Below are positions 8,370-16,587 of a DNA stretch of 64,000 bases, piece by piece. The DNA comes from Opitutia bacterium (GTDB lineage: Bacteria > Verrucomicrobiota > Verrucomicrobiia > Opitutales > Opitutaceae). The notes beneath the pieces are model-generated. The model was given only the letters and a program-made list of their open reading frames with translations. It did not search any database and was not told the origin of the DNA. The stretch covers positions 1 through 64,000 of the forward strand of contig JACPPI010000031.1 of the NCBI GenBank assembly GCA_016190985.1, read 5' to 3'. Within the stretch, counting starts at the first letter, position 1; every line of letters starts with the position of its first letter. The position numbers and the translations under genes were made by a program.

Positions 8370-9122
8370 TCACCGCGGCGGCAGCAGCCGCAACAGGTCG
8401 AGCGGCAGGCCCGAGAACTCCACGTAGAGGTAGCGCGCGAGCAGCGCCCCCGACCCGGCCAGCAGCGCCAGCCCCGCCAGCAGGCGCACGGAAAAGCTCA
8501 GGATGAAGACATTCATCTTCGGCACGGCCCGGCCGAGCACCGAGAAGGACAGCGTCACGAGAAAATTCATCGCGATGAACGGCGCGGCCATCCGCAGACC
8601 CAGTTCCAGCACATGCGCGGTGGCCCGGATGAGATGCTCCGGCGCGTCCGGCTGGAACAAGGCCTGGCCGGGCGCCGCCAGGCCGAAACTCCGGGCAAAG
8701 GCGGTGAGGACCGCGAGGTGCCCGCCGAGCAGAAAGAAGAACAGCCCGGCAAAGGTGGCGAGAAAGGCGGCCAACGGCTCGCTGGACGGCTCGGGCACCC
8801 CCAGGCCGGGCGAGGCGGTGAGGCCGATCTCCGAAGTGATGATGCGACCCGCCATCTCCACCCCGGCAAAGGCCAGCCGGCCGATGAAGCCCAGGGCCAG
8901 GCCCAAGACCACCTCGCCGGCGGCGGCCAGCGCCAGCCCCCACGGCCCGGCCGGGACCACGGCCGGCGGCACGATCCCCGCCAGCAGCGTGGCGAGGCAC
9001 GCGCCCAGCGCGACGCGCATCAGCACCGGCGCCCGCCGGCCCGCCAGCGTCGGCAGCAGCATGACGACCCCCAGCGAGCGCAGCAGCACCAGCACCCACG
9101 TGACCAGATAAGCCAGGTTCAT
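8370..9122 (-). CDS. fliR: Flagellar export gate protein FliR
   Basis: The protein has 250 residues and starts at [20 protein letters not shown], which fits FliR. Upstream in-frame codons give an arginine-rich sequence that is not a membrane protein. About six hydrophobic helices run through the length, with [20 protein letters not shown] and [20 protein letters not shown] as typical parts. FliR joins five FliP and four FliQ subunits in the core export channel. It is the last gene of the long flgB-led unit, 25 nt after fliQ. A 157-nt gap with a new promoter follows before flhB. Confidence 0.95.
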   Translation of the reverse strand: MNLAYLVTWVLVLLRSLGVVMLLPTLAGRRAPVLMRVALGACLATLLAGIVPPAVVPAGPWGLALAAAGEVVLGLALGFIGRLAFAGVEMAGRIITSEIGLTASPGLGVPEPSSEPLAAFLATFAGLFFFLLGGHLAVLTAFARSFGLAAPGQALFQPDAPEHLIRATAHVLELGLRMAAPFIAMNFLVTLSFSVLGRAVPKMNVFILSFSVRLLAGLALLAGSGALLARYLYVEFSGLPLDLLRLLPPR

Positions 9123-9147
9123 GGCGCGGCGGCCGTCACGCCGGGGC

Positions 9148-9417
9148 TCAATGCCCGAGCGTCCCCATGCGGGTGATGAAGGTGACCGCGAACTCCGAGA
9201 GCGCGCGCAGCAGCCACGGCGCGAGCAGCAGCAGCGCGGCGGCGAGGCCGAGGATCTTCGGCGCAAAGGTCAGCGTGGGCTCCTGCAGGCTGGTGACCGA
9301 CTGCACCAGGCTCGTCGCCAGGCCGACAATGAGGGTGACGCCCAGGAACGGCGCGACCACATAGAGCGAGAACATCACCGTGGTCTTGAAAAGGTCGACC
9401 GCGAGTTCCGGATTCAT
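9148..9417 (-). CDS. fliQ: Flagellar export gate protein FliQ
   Basis: The protein has 89 residues, the standard size, with two membrane helices (about 14-38 and 50-75). The loop [19 protein letters not shown], then TFAPKI, is the conserved FliQ hairpin turn. FliQ packs around the FliP-FliR core in the export gate. The gene begins 9 nt after fliP and is followed by fliR, the usual fliOPQR order. Confidence 0.96.
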   Translation of the reverse strand: MNPELAVDLFKTTVMFSLYVVAPFLGVTLIVGLATSLVQSVTSLQEPTLTFAPKILGLAAALLLLAPWLLRALSEFAVTFITRMGTLGH

Positions 9418-9426
9418 GGCGGGAGA

Positions 9427-10212
9427 TCAGGCGGTGAAACTCTGCACCAGCGCGCGGACCACGAGGTGCCAGCCGTCCACCAGCACGAAGAGCAGGAGCT
9501 TGAACGGCAGCGCGACCGCCACCGGCGGCATCATCATCATGCCCAGCGCCATCAGGACGGAGGAGACGAGAAAATCGATGACGAGGAACGGCAGGAACAG
9601 CAGGAAGCCCATCTGGAACGAGGTCTGCAGCTCGCTGACGACGAACGCCGGCACCACCACGCGCAGCGAGAGGTCCCGGACGGCGGTCGGGCCGTAGCCC
9701 CCCAGCTCGAGAAAATACTCCAGGTCCCGCGTGCGGGTCTGCTTCAGCATGAATTCCTTCAACGGCACCGCGGCGCGGTCCAGCGCTTCGACCGAGGTCA
9801 CCTTGCCCGCGAGATACGGCTGGATGGCCTCGCCGTTCATGCGGTCGAACACCGGCCCCATGATGAAAAAAGTCAGGAAGAGCGCCAGGCCGACGATGAT
9901 CTGGTTGGACGGCGCGCTGGGCACGCCCAGGGCGGTGCGCACAAACCCGAGCACGATCACGATGCGGGTGAAGCTCGTCATGAGCAGCACGATCGACGGC
10001 GCGAGCGTGAGCAGCGTCATCAGGACGACGATCTGCACGGCGACGCTCACATCGCCGCCCTTCTGCTGGCCTTCCAGGCCGATGGTCAGGTGAACCGGGC
10101 TGGCGGCGGCCGCCGCGGGAGCGGCCGGCGCGGCGGCGGTCTGCGCGGGCGCCAGCGCGCCGAGGCAAAGGAACACCAGCAGGCCGGCGAGAAGCTGAGG
10201 CGGGCGTTTCAC
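9427..10212 (-). CDS. fliP: Flagellar export gate protein FliP
   Basis: The protein has 261 residues. A cleavable-looking signal sequence (1-22, ending APAQ) and an Ala-rich stretch precede the conserved body. Family signatures include PSIVLLMTSFTRIVIVLGFV, then RTALG, and later LLFLPFLVIDFLVSSVLMAL followed by GMMMMPP, which is strongly diagnostic. FliP forms the pentameric core of the export channel. The ATG overlaps the fliO stop by 4 nt (ATGA), and fliQ follows after 9 nt. Confidence 0.97.
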   Translation of the reverse strand: MKRPPQLLAGLLVFLCLGALAPAQTAAAPAAPAAAAASPVHLTIGLEGQQKGGDVSVAVQIVVLMTLLTLAPSIVLLMTSFTRIVIVLGFVRTALGVPSAPSNQIIVGLALFLTFFIMGPVFDRMNGEAIQPYLAGKVTSVEALDRAAVPLKEFMLKQTRTRDLEYFLELGGYGPTAVRDLSLRVVVPAFVVSELQTSFQMGFLLFLPFLVIDFLVSSVLMALGMMMMPPVAVALPFKLLLFVLVDGWHLVVRALVQSFTA

Positions 10213-10610
10213 GATGAGTCCCCCGCCGGCGGCCGCCCGGCCAACGGGGTGAGCAGATCGATGCGGCCGGGGCAGACGCCGAGCAGGAATTTTTTGTCCT
10301 CATAGCCGGCCACGACCAGATACTGGCGGTTGCCGAGCGACCGGGTCTCGACGATGGACAGCTGGCGCGGCAGCGCCGCGCCGCCCGGAGCCGTGCGCGC
10401 CCGCCAGAAGAGCCAGCCGCCGACCGCCCCCAGCACGATGGCCGTCAGCAGGGCCGCGTTGTAACCCGAGAAGGGATTGGACGCCGCCGCCGGCGGCGCG
10501 GCGGCGGCGCGGGGGTAGATGACCTCCGGAGTCTCCGGCGCCTTGGTCTGCGCGAATGCGCCCGGCAGGAGGAGCATCGCTGCGCCCAACAGACCGGCCC
10601 AACGTGTCAT
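10209..10610 (-). CDS. fliO: Flagellar biosynthesis protein FliO
   Basis: From ATG 10610 the product is 133 residues: a signal or first membrane segment (MTRWAGLLGAAMLLLPGAFA), an Ala/Pro spacer, one membrane helix (about 50-68), then the cytoplasmic FliO domain with LPRQLSIVETRSLGNRQYLV. FliO helps assemble the FliP ring. The frame stays open upstream to an ATG at 10727 that overlaps the fliN TGA (ATGA). That longer version would add 39 residues encoded mostly by a palindromic repeat (10606-10687). The short start codon itself lies in the repeat's terminal arm. Which start is used cannot be told from sequence. I prefer the short form because it places the signal sequence at the N-terminus. 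Confidence 0.8.
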   Translation of the reverse strand: MTRWAGLLGAAMLLLPGAFAQTKAPETPEVIYPRAAAAPPAAASNPFSGYNAALLTAIVLGAVGGWLFWRARTAPGGAALPRQLSIVETRSLGNRQYLVVAGYEDKKFLLGVCPGRIDLLTPLAGRPPAGDSS

Positions 10611-10687
10611 TCTGAGCGCAGCGAAGAATCCAGTGCGAATCACACGGCAGGGCGCATTGCTGGATCCTTCACTTCGTTCAGAATGAC
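10606..10687. repeat. 82-bp palindromic REP-like repeat at the 5' end of fliO
   Basis: Terminal arms of 27 nt, 10606-10632 (starts GTCATTCTGAGCGCAGCG) and 10661-10687 (ends TTCGTTCAGAATGAC), are inverted and match at 23 of 27 positions around a 28-nt centre. This is the GTCATTCTGAGCG..CGAAGAATC type of extragenic palindrome scattered in many bacterial genomes. Read on the minus strand it encodes the well-known spurious peptide type HSERSEGS..FFAALRMT. The outer arm supplies the ATG of the shorter fliO start. It lies between fliN and fliO, which otherwise overlap. Confidence 0.85.
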
Positions 10688-10723
10688 AAGCCGGACAATT
10701 ATTCATGGGTTGCAGCAAACAGC

Positions 10724-10993
10724 TCATGGCGTGGGCGCGAGGCGGCCGACCAGCTCGGTGATCTTGATGCCGAAGTTGTCCTCGACGACCACGACCTCGC
10801 CGTAGGCGACCAGCTTCTCGTTCACGTAGAGCCCGACCGGGTCGCTGGCGTGCTGGTTGAGCTGCACGACGGAGCCGGTGGCCAGCTCGAGCACCTCGCG
10901 CATGGGCAGCAGGCAGGAGCCGAGTTGCACGGTGACCTTCACCTTCACGTCGAGCACGATATCAAGGGCTTTGTCGTCCATAGGATCAGGCAT
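10724..10993 (-). CDS. fliN: Flagellar C-ring switch protein FliN
   Basis: The protein has 89 residues, essentially only the SpoA domain. Diagnostic parts are LDVKVKVTVQLGSCLLPMRE, VLELATGSVVQLNQ and VNEKLVAYGEVVVVEDNFGI, then KITEL. It lacks the acidic N-terminal extension found in longer FliN proteins. FliN forms the lower C-ring with FliM and FliG, and controls rotation direction and FliH docking. Its start overlaps the end of fliM by 8 nt. Its stop overlaps the ATG of the long fliO frame. Confidence 0.96.
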   Translation of the reverse strand: MPDPMDDKALDIVLDVKVKVTVQLGSCLLPMREVLELATGSVVQLNQHASDPVGLYVNEKLVAYGEVVVVEDNFGIKITELVGRLAPTP

Positions 10994-12020
10994 GGCGGTT
11001 TTCCACGGGGGCGAACTGGCGGGATATTTTGATGGCCACGCGGTCGGTATCGAGGCCGACGGTGCCGGTGAACTTGGGCGTGCCGTTCAGGAGCAGCGTG
11101 GTCTCCTGCAGGTGGGAGGCGGACAGTTCGAGGACATCCCCCACGCGCAGGCTGGTGATCTCGCGCAGGCTCAGCTCGTAGGGCTGCCATTCGGCGCGGA
11201 GCGGCACCTCGATGGGATCATACGACGCCTGCCACTCCTGGTTGCGCGCCGGCGGGGTGACGTTGGCGTCCTTCTGCCGGCGGGCCTGCATCTTCTTCAC
11301 CAACGGCTCGATGGTGTAATAGGGCACGCCGATCTGGATCGGCTCGGCGCAGTCGCCGAAGTTCACCTCGAGCGAGAGGGTCAGCACGATCGCGTCCTTG
11401 GGCGAGGTCTGGAGGAAGCGGCCGTTGTTCTCGTGGCCGAGGATCTGGCCGTGCAGCTCCTGCTCGCTTTTCCACTGGGCGCACCATTCCTCGAGGATGA
11501 TCTGGATGACGTCCTCCAGCAGGGCGATCTCGATCTCGGTCAGATAGCGCTCCGCCTTCACGGAGTGGCCGCGGCCGCCCAGCAGGCGGTCCGCGATCGA
11601 GAGCGCGAGCCGGGGGTTGATGTCGAGGATGCCGACGCCGAGCAGGGGCTCGGCCTTGAAGAGGCAGAGGTGCGTGGGGCTGGGCAGCGACTCGGTGAAC
11701 TTCGCGTAGGTGGAGGTGGTGAGCTTCGACATCTTCAGCGTCAGCTCCATGCGCAGGAACAGCGACAGGCGCGCGCTCAGGTAGCGGATGAAATCCTCGT
11801 GCAGGATGCGCAGCCGCCGCAGCTCGACCTCGGAGAGGAAGACGGGGTTGCGGAAATCGTAGGTCTCGACCTTCAGGCTCGCGCCCGCGGGCGGGCGCTC
11901 GCCGTTGGCGCACACGAAGTGCTGCCGGGGCGCCGCCGCCACCGACTCCTGCGCCAGCAGCCGGTCGATCTCGGCCTGGTCGAGGGAGCTTTGGGCGGAT
12001 AGCGGCGGTTCGTCGGCCAT
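10986..12020 (-). CDS. fliM: Flagellar C-ring switch protein FliM
   Basis: The protein has 344 residues. The N-terminal peptide LDQAEIDRLLAQ (about 13-24) matches the CheY-P docking motif of FliM (an EIDxLL core). The middle CheC-like domain (about 55-240) includes SLPSPTHLCLFKAEPLLGVG. The C-terminal SpoA domain (about 255-335) pairs with FliN. An unusual proline- and Ala-rich spacer joins the docking peptide to the core. Eight nt separate it from fliL, and it overlaps fliN at its 3' end. An intact CheY-binding peptide implies that a CheY acts on the switch, although no stand-alone cheY is in the window. Confidence 0.96.
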   Translation of the reverse strand: MADEPPLSAQSSLDQAEIDRLLAQESVAAAPRQHFVCANGERPPAGASLKVETYDFRNPVFLSEVELRRLRILHEDFIRYLSARLSLFLRMELTLKMSKLTTSTYAKFTESLPSPTHLCLFKAEPLLGVGILDINPRLALSIADRLLGGRGHSVKAERYLTEIEIALLEDVIQIILEEWCAQWKSEQELHGQILGHENNGRFLQTSPKDAIVLTLSLEVNFGDCAEPIQIGVPYYTIEPLVKKMQARRQKDANVTPPARNQEWQASYDPIEVPLRAEWQPYELSLREITSLRVGDVLELSASHLQETTLLLNGTPKFTGTVGLDTDRVAIKISRQFAPVENRHA

Positions 12021-12028
12021 GGCGGGGA

Positions 12029-12619
12029 CTACTGGACGACGAAGTCGGAGAAATAGACCTGCTCGGCCACGCGCTTGCCCAGCGCCTGGTTGTAGGCGAG
12101 CACCAGCTTCTCGCGCAGGATGTTCTTCGAGCCCGGTTCCTCGAGGTCGGCGAGCGAGAGGGAGGACAGCACGTTGAGCGTGATGTCGGTCAGCCTGGCC
12201 TTCTGCGTGGTGAAGACGGTGCCGATGGTCGCGTCCGCGCCCGTGACGATGAAGGAGGTCTTGAGGTAGCGCGTGCCCATGGTGCCGGAGAGGTTCACGA
12301 CCACGTTTTGAAATTCATAGCTGGCCGGGTTGGCGCCTTCCTTGCCGCTCTTGGCCCCGTGGCCGCCCTCGGCCTTGGCTTCGGGGGCGGCCGCGCGCGC
12401 CTCAGCCGCCTCGCCGGCCTTGGGCGCCGTGAGTTTTTTCTGCAGGCGCGGCAACAGGACGAATTCGGCCACGGCCCAGCTCAACGCCGGGGCGAGCAGG
12501 ACCGCGGCGATGACGGGGAGCCAGGCGGCCAGCGCGCCCTTGGCAGCGGGTGCGGCCGCCGGCGCCGCCGCCGCCGCGGCGGCCGGGATCGGGGGGGTGG
12601 TTTCGGTTTTGGCGGCCAT
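12029..12619 (-). CDS. fliL: Stator-associated protein FliL
   Basis: The protein has 196 residues. A low-complexity Ala/Pro cytoplasmic N-terminus (1-28) leads to one membrane helix (about 29-55). A charged spacer with GGHGAKSGKEG follows, then the periplasmic FliL domain (about 95-196): YEFQNVVVNLSGTMGTRYLK and a C-terminal VAEQVYFSDFVVQ, a typical FliL ending. FliL rings surround the MotAB stator and stabilise it under load. It is placed between flgE and fliM as in many fliL-fliM-fliN operons. Confidence 0.9.
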   Translation of the reverse strand: MAAKTETTPPIPAAAAAAAPAAAPAAKGALAAWLPVIAAVLLAPALSWAVAEFVLLPRLQKKLTAPKAGEAAEARAAAPEAKAEGGHGAKSGKEGANPASYEFQNVVVNLSGTMGTRYLKTSFIVTGADATIGTVFTTQKARLTDITLNVLSSLSLADLEEPGSKNILREKLVLAYNQALGKRVAEQVYFSDFVVQ

Positions 12620-12640
12620 GGGATGTCGCTACGCCGGGGC

Positions 12641-13516
12641 TCAGCGGGTCTTGAGGTTGACGATATCCTCGAGCACCGTGTCGGACACCGTGATCAGGCG
12701 GGAACCCGCCTGAAAACTGCGCTGGGTGGTGATGAGGTTGGAGAACTGCTCGGTGAGATCCACGTTGGACAGCTCCACGGAACCCGACTGGATGGCGCCG
12801 AGGCCGTTGGAGCCGGGCGCGTTCACCCCGCCCGTCTGGAAGGCCGAGCTGCCGGCGGCCGCGCCCACCGGGCCGGCGGCGAGCAGGCCGGAGAAGAGGT
12901 TGTTGCCCTCCTTGACCAGCGCGTTCTGGTCGGTGAAGCGCTGGAGCTGCACCTGGTTGTTGGTCGCCGAGGTGCCGTCGGAGTAGAACTCCACCACGTT
13001 GCCGCCCTTGTCGATGGTGACGGATTGGAGCTGCGTGCCCGCCGGCGGCGCGCCGAGCACGATGTCGCCCACGGCGCCGAGGCCCGCGCCGGTGAGTCCC
13101 TGCACCCGGAAGCCCTGCGAGGTCACGAGGAAGCCGAGGTCGTCAAACCGGAAACTGCCGTCGCGCGTGGCGTATTCGGTGCCGTCGACGGGGTTTTTCA
13201 CATGGAAGTAGCCGTCCCCGGAAACACCGAGGTCGGTGCCGTTGCCGGTCGATTGCAGGGAGCCCTGGCTGTAATTCGAGCTGATGCCCGCGAGCCGGAC
13301 GCCGGTGCCGACGGCGAGGGCCTGGGAGTTGCCAACGGTGGCGGAGGACGGGGAGGAGCGCTGCAGGATGTTGCTGAAGCTGTCGCTGTAGGACGCGCTG
13401 CTCGACTTGTAGCCGTTGGTGTTCACGTTGGCGATGTTGTTGCCGATGACTTCGAGGCCTTTCATGAAGGTGCGCAGAGCGCTGACGCCGCTGCCGAGGG
13501 TGCCGATGAGGGACAT
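12641..13516 (-). CDS. flgE: Flagellar hook protein FlgE (short form)
   Basis: At 291 residues this is short for a hook protein (commonly about 400). The N-terminus MSLIGTLGSGVSALRTFMKG, then NNIANVNTNGYK, and the C-terminus SVELSNVDLTEQFSNLITTQ, then RSFQAGSRLITVSD, are the D0/D1 coiled-coil regions of FlgE-family proteins. The central part is reduced, so most of the variable D2 domain seems to be missing. A FlgG/FlgF relative is the alternative. Position directly after fliK and flgD (hook-length control and hook cap) favours FlgE. Confidence 0.85.
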   Translation of the reverse strand: MSLIGTLGSGVSALRTFMKGLEVIGNNIANVNTNGYKSSSASYSDSFSNILQRSSPSSATVGNSQALAVGTGVRLAGISSNYSQGSLQSTGNGTDLGVSGDGYFHVKNPVDGTEYATRDGSFRFDDLGFLVTSQGFRVQGLTGAGLGAVGDIVLGAPPAGTQLQSVTIDKGGNVVEFYSDGTSATNNQVQLQRFTDQNALVKEGNNLFSGLLAAGPVGAAAGSSAFQTGGVNAPGSNGLGAIQSGSVELSNVDLTEQFSNLITTQRSFQAGSRLITVSDTVLEDIVNLKTR

Positions 13517-13533
13517 GGGAGGAGGGGTTCGGG

Positions 13534-13995
13534 TTAGGATCCGCCGGCGGAGGCCGGGGCCGGGAGGGGAGGAGGAAGGGTGCCGGGCTGCACGGAGAGC
13601 ACCGCCGAAATATCATAGGCGAGACCACCGACCACCAGGCGCGGGCCGTTGCGGCCGATCTCGACGCCGGCGACGGTGCCGCTCGCGCTGCCGCCCTTGC
13701 CGTCGCCGACGGTCACGACGCGGCCGAGGTAGCTGTTGGCGGTGGCCAGCGCCTGGTTGGCGCTCAACCTGGCCAGCTCCGCCGTCATCGTCTGCGTCTG
13801 CGACAACGAGCTGAACTGCGCCATCTGCGCGATGAACGCAGTGTCCTCCATCGGCTTCATCGGATCCTGGCTCCGGAACTGGACCGCCAGGAGTTTCATG
13901 AAATCGTCGGAGTTCAGAACCTTGGGCCCGGCCGCGATTTTGGGCGGGGGGACGCTGGTGGCGGCGGAAGCGGAGGTGATGGCGGAGACAGACAT
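13534..13995 (-). CDS. flgD: Hook cap protein FlgD
   Basis: The product is 153 residues from ATG 13995 (MSVSAITSASAATS), shorter than most FlgD proteins. The conserved scaffold part is LNSDDFMKLLAVQFRSQDPM, then KPMEDTAFIAQMAQFSSLSQ, which is diagnostic. The C-terminal domain is trimmed to a small beta region (LGRVVTVGDGKGG, then GVEIGRNGPRLVVGGLAYDI) with a Pro/Ala tail. FlgD caps the growing hook. It lies 7 nt after fliK and 17 nt before flgE. Upstream in-frame codons exist but overlap fliK heavily and encode no FlgD-like sequence. Confidence 0.92.
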   Translation of the reverse strand: MSVSAITSASAATSVPPPKIAAGPKVLNSDDFMKLLAVQFRSQDPMKPMEDTAFIAQMAQFSSLSQTQTMTAELARLSANQALATANSYLGRVVTVGDGKGGSASGTVAGVEIGRNGPRLVVGGLAYDISAVLSVQPGTLPPPLPAPASAGGS

Positions 13996-14002
13996 GGGGA
14001 GA

Positions 14003-15451
14003 TCAGGCGAAGGCGTTGAGGAGCGTGAGGCCGGGCGACGCGGAGGAGGAGGCTGCGGGGGATTCGGGCTGCTGGGTCTCGTCGGGCGCCGCGGACCGCG
14101 AGAACGGGAGCGGCTCCGGGCCCGGTTGCCCGCGCTGGGGCGTGCCCCCCTGCCCCGTCGACCCGAAGGTGCTGCCGCTCCCGCCATCCGACGGCGCGTG
14201 GAAAACCGGATCGGCGAGGCGCAGATGCGCGGCGACGGACGGAGGGACCAGGGCGCCCCATTCCCGGCTCAAGGCCGCGCGCAGCTCGTCGGACCCGGTC
14301 TGGAAAATCGTGTGCACCGTGCCCGCTTTCAATTCCACCCGCAGGGACATCGGCTCGTCCCCCACCCGGAAGTGGAAATCGACATGCTTCGGCTGGATGT
14401 CCGCGCGCTGTTCGAGCGCGGTGACGGCGGAAACGACCGTGGCCAGCACCTCGCGCAGGGTGGCGACGGGCGCCGCCGTTTCGACGGTCAGATGCGCGCT
14501 GAATGAACCGCTCGCCGCGACCGGCACTTCGGTCGGAGTGACCGGAATCGGCTTGGGGCGGCTGGACGGAGCGGACGGCATGGGCTGGACCCAATCAGCA
14601 ACGGCGGTGCCAAGCCGGGCAGGTGCTGCGGCAACTGTCTTATGGGCAGCGCTTAGAATTTCTTTTTCTTCCGGGGAAACCGTTTTCGCGCCTGCCTCGG
14701 CCAATGGCCCGTCAAGTCCGGCAATTTTTTCCGTCACTGGCTCGCCGGTCTCGCCGGTCTTGCCGGATGCGGGCGGGCTGATCCGAATATTCTGCGAACC
14801 GACCGGCGGCCGGACATCGGACGGAGTCGCAGCGAATGAAGACTCGTCCTCCACTGGCGCGGGTGCTTCGATCAGCGGCTGGTCGGGCGAGAAAGGCTTG
14901 CGAGCGGTTGCCGGTTTTTCGGCCACAACCGCGGCGAGCGGCTGCTTCAGCAAATTGTTTTCCGGCGGCGTCCCGGCCCTGGCCGCGGGCATTTCGCCGA
15001 AGCCGGACGGTGGCCGCGCTTGGGCCGACGCATACGCCGGGACTGGTGGAATTCCGGGCGCTGGGTTTTGTCCGACCGGGTCGCTCATGGCCGGCCCTTC
15101 CCACGGACGGGCCTCCACCCCGCCCGTGGCCGGCCCGGCGGCGTTGGGAACGGCTGCCGCGGCGACGGGCGGACTTTCCGGTGGCAGCGGGGCCGGCGGC
15201 GCGCCTGGCTGCCACAAGGATGCGGCCAGCGCGGCCGCGGCGTCCTCCATCCCGGACTTCTCCGGTTTGGCACCGCCCGGGAGGACCGGTGCATCCTTGG
15301 AAAAGAATTCCTCGAACGACATCGCGCCGGCCTCGGCGGCAGGGGCGCCCGCCGCGCCGGGCGCGCCTTCATCTCCGGCGGAGATGAAAGCCGGCGTGGG
15401 CGGCGGGAGGACCGCGGCCGGGTTGCTCAAGACAGGAAGGGATAGTTGCAT
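14003..15451 (-). CDS. fliK: Hook-length control protein FliK
   Basis: The protein has 482 residues. The first 330 are low complexity, rich in Ala, Pro, Glu and Gly, as expected for the ruler part of FliK. The C-terminal FliK domain (about 345-440) has the core VDFHFRVGDEPMSLRVELKA followed by GTVHTIFQTGSDELRAALSR. It measures hook length and triggers FlhB switching. The context motE-fliK-flgD-flgE is standard. A sequence matching a -24/-12 promoter lies inside the gene at 14598-14612; I treat it as unproven. Confidence 0.92.
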   Translation of the reverse strand: MQLSLPVLSNPAAVLPPPTPAFISAGDEGAPGAAGAPAAEAGAMSFEEFFSKDAPVLPGGAKPEKSGMEDAAAALAASLWQPGAPPAPLPPESPPVAAAAVPNAAGPATGGVEARPWEGPAMSDPVGQNPAPGIPPVPAYASAQARPPSGFGEMPAARAGTPPENNLLKQPLAAVVAEKPATARKPFSPDQPLIEAPAPVEDESSFAATPSDVRPPVGSQNIRISPPASGKTGETGEPVTEKIAGLDGPLAEAGAKTVSPEEKEILSAAHKTVAAAPARLGTAVADWVQPMPSAPSSRPKPIPVTPTEVPVAASGSFSAHLTVETAAPVATLREVLATVVSAVTALEQRADIQPKHVDFHFRVGDEPMSLRVELKAGTVHTIFQTGSDELRAALSREWGALVPPSVAAHLRLADPVFHAPSDGGSGSTFGSTGQGGTPQRGQPGPEPLPFSRSAAPDETQQPESPAASSSASPGLTLLNAFA

Positions 15452-15508
15452 GGCGCGATTCCCTCCGTGGAGCGCGACCGCCCGGTCCGTGGGCGGAGAA
15501 AATTGGGT

Positions 15509-16129
15509 TCAGGGATTTGTGGCGGTCTTGGTGGAGCGGACGAGGCGCAGCCGGTCGGAAAGCACGGCGGCGCGGCGCGCCAGGGTGCCGTCGGCGGTGG
15601 GCGTGCGGCTCATCTGCTCGAAGATGGGGGCCACGACATCGGGCTTCATCAGCGAGAGGATCTTCACCACCATGGTGTCCTCCATCTCCCGGATGATCGC
15701 GACGGCGGCGGCGGGCGGCAGGTTGGTGTAGGTCTGCGCGAGGGTGCGCACATTCTTCATCTCGTCGGCGTTGATCTCGACCACCTTGGCGGCGATCTCC
15801 GCGCGCAGGCCCTCGATCTCGGTGCGCACCTTGTTCAATTCCTGGCGTTCGGCGGCCAGCTGGGCCTCGCGGTGGCCCTGCTGCTCGCTCTGCTGGCGCA
15901 GGCGGTCCCGCTCGTCCTTCAGCTCGTTGGCGAGGTTCTCGATCTCAATGGTCCAGAAATTCCAGCCGCGCTCGCGGGTCGCGGCGCCGAGGGCATCCTG
16001 GTGCGGCCGGAGGCTGGCCAGGTGCTCGACCGCGCCGGCGGCGGCGCGCCAGAAGGTGAACAGGCCGGTGCCGGCGCCCAGCAGCACGGCGAAGGCGGCG
16101 GCGACAAAGGGATTGGCGAACTTGCTCAT
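15509..16129 (-). CDS. MotE-like flagellar stator chaperone
   Basis: The product is 206 residues from ATG 16129, which overlaps the fliJ stop as ATGA. It has one N-terminal membrane helix (about 6-27) and then a long coiled coil (about 55-135) with ENLANELKDERDRLRQQSEQ. A C-terminal MgtE_N-like region follows: LAQTYTNLPPAAAVAIIREM, then EDTMVVKILSLMKPDVVAPI. This architecture (helix, coiled coil, MgtE-type cytoplasmic or periplasmic tail) is that of MotE, which stabilises the MotC/stator assembly in alphaproteobacteria and has relatives between fliJ and fliK elsewhere. The exact function here is inferred. Confidence 0.82.
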   Translation of the reverse strand: MSKFANPFVAAAFAVLLGAGTGLFTFWRAAAGAVEHLASLRPHQDALGAATRERGWNFWTIEIENLANELKDERDRLRQQSEQQGHREAQLAAERQELNKVRTEIEGLRAEIAAKVVEINADEMKNVRTLAQTYTNLPPAAAVAIIREMEDTMVVKILSLMKPDVVAPIFEQMSRTPTADGTLARRAAVLSDRLRLVRSTKTATNP

Positions 16130-16587
16130 GTGAAATTCGCGGTGGCCGGCTGGCGCGCGCGGCGGAACCCGGCCAGCTCGTCCAGCTCGGCCATTTCCGC
16201 GCGGCCGGTCAGCCGGCGGTGGAGGGCGCGCGCCTTCTGTTCCAGTTTTTCCACCACCTTCACGGCGCGGTGTGCCGCCAGATATTCCTCCCGGCGGGTC
16301 TCCATCGCGGCGCGGGTCTCGATGACGGCGCGCTCGGCGCGGATCTCCTCCTCGCACACGTGGCGGTAGGCGCCCCAGAAGGCGATCTCGTCGGCGGCGC
16401 GGAAGGTCGCCCGGCGGCCGTCGTGCATGACGGTCTCAAGTTCCTCGCGGCGCGCGCGGACGGCGGCGTGCCTTTGCTCAGCCTCGACGTAGAGGTGGAC
16501 GGCCTGGGCGAAGGCCTCCCGGGCGCGGGCCTGGCGGTGCGCGCGCAACACGGCCACGGGCCGCAGGGGAAAGCGGAATCTTTTCAT
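16126..16587 (-). CDS. fliJ: Flagellar export protein FliJ
   Basis: The protein has 153 residues, almost wholly alpha-helical coiled coil rich in Arg, Glu and Ala. The start MKRFRFPLRPVAVLRAHRQA is a typical FliJ N-terminus (F-x-F-x-L-x-x-V). FliJ is the stalk that inserts in the FliI hexamer and couples to FlhA. It overlaps fliI at its start (ATGA, 16584-16587) and the MotE-like gene at its end. The fliH-fliI-fliJ order supports the assignment despite low sequence conservation. Confidence 0.88.
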   Translation of the reverse strand: MKRFRFPLRPVAVLRAHRQARAREAFAQAVHLYVEAEQRHAAVRARREELETVMHDGRRATFRAADEIAFWGAYRHVCEEEIRAERAVIETRAAMETRREEYLAAHRAVKVVEKLEQKARALHRRLTGRAEMAELDELAGFRRARQPATANFT

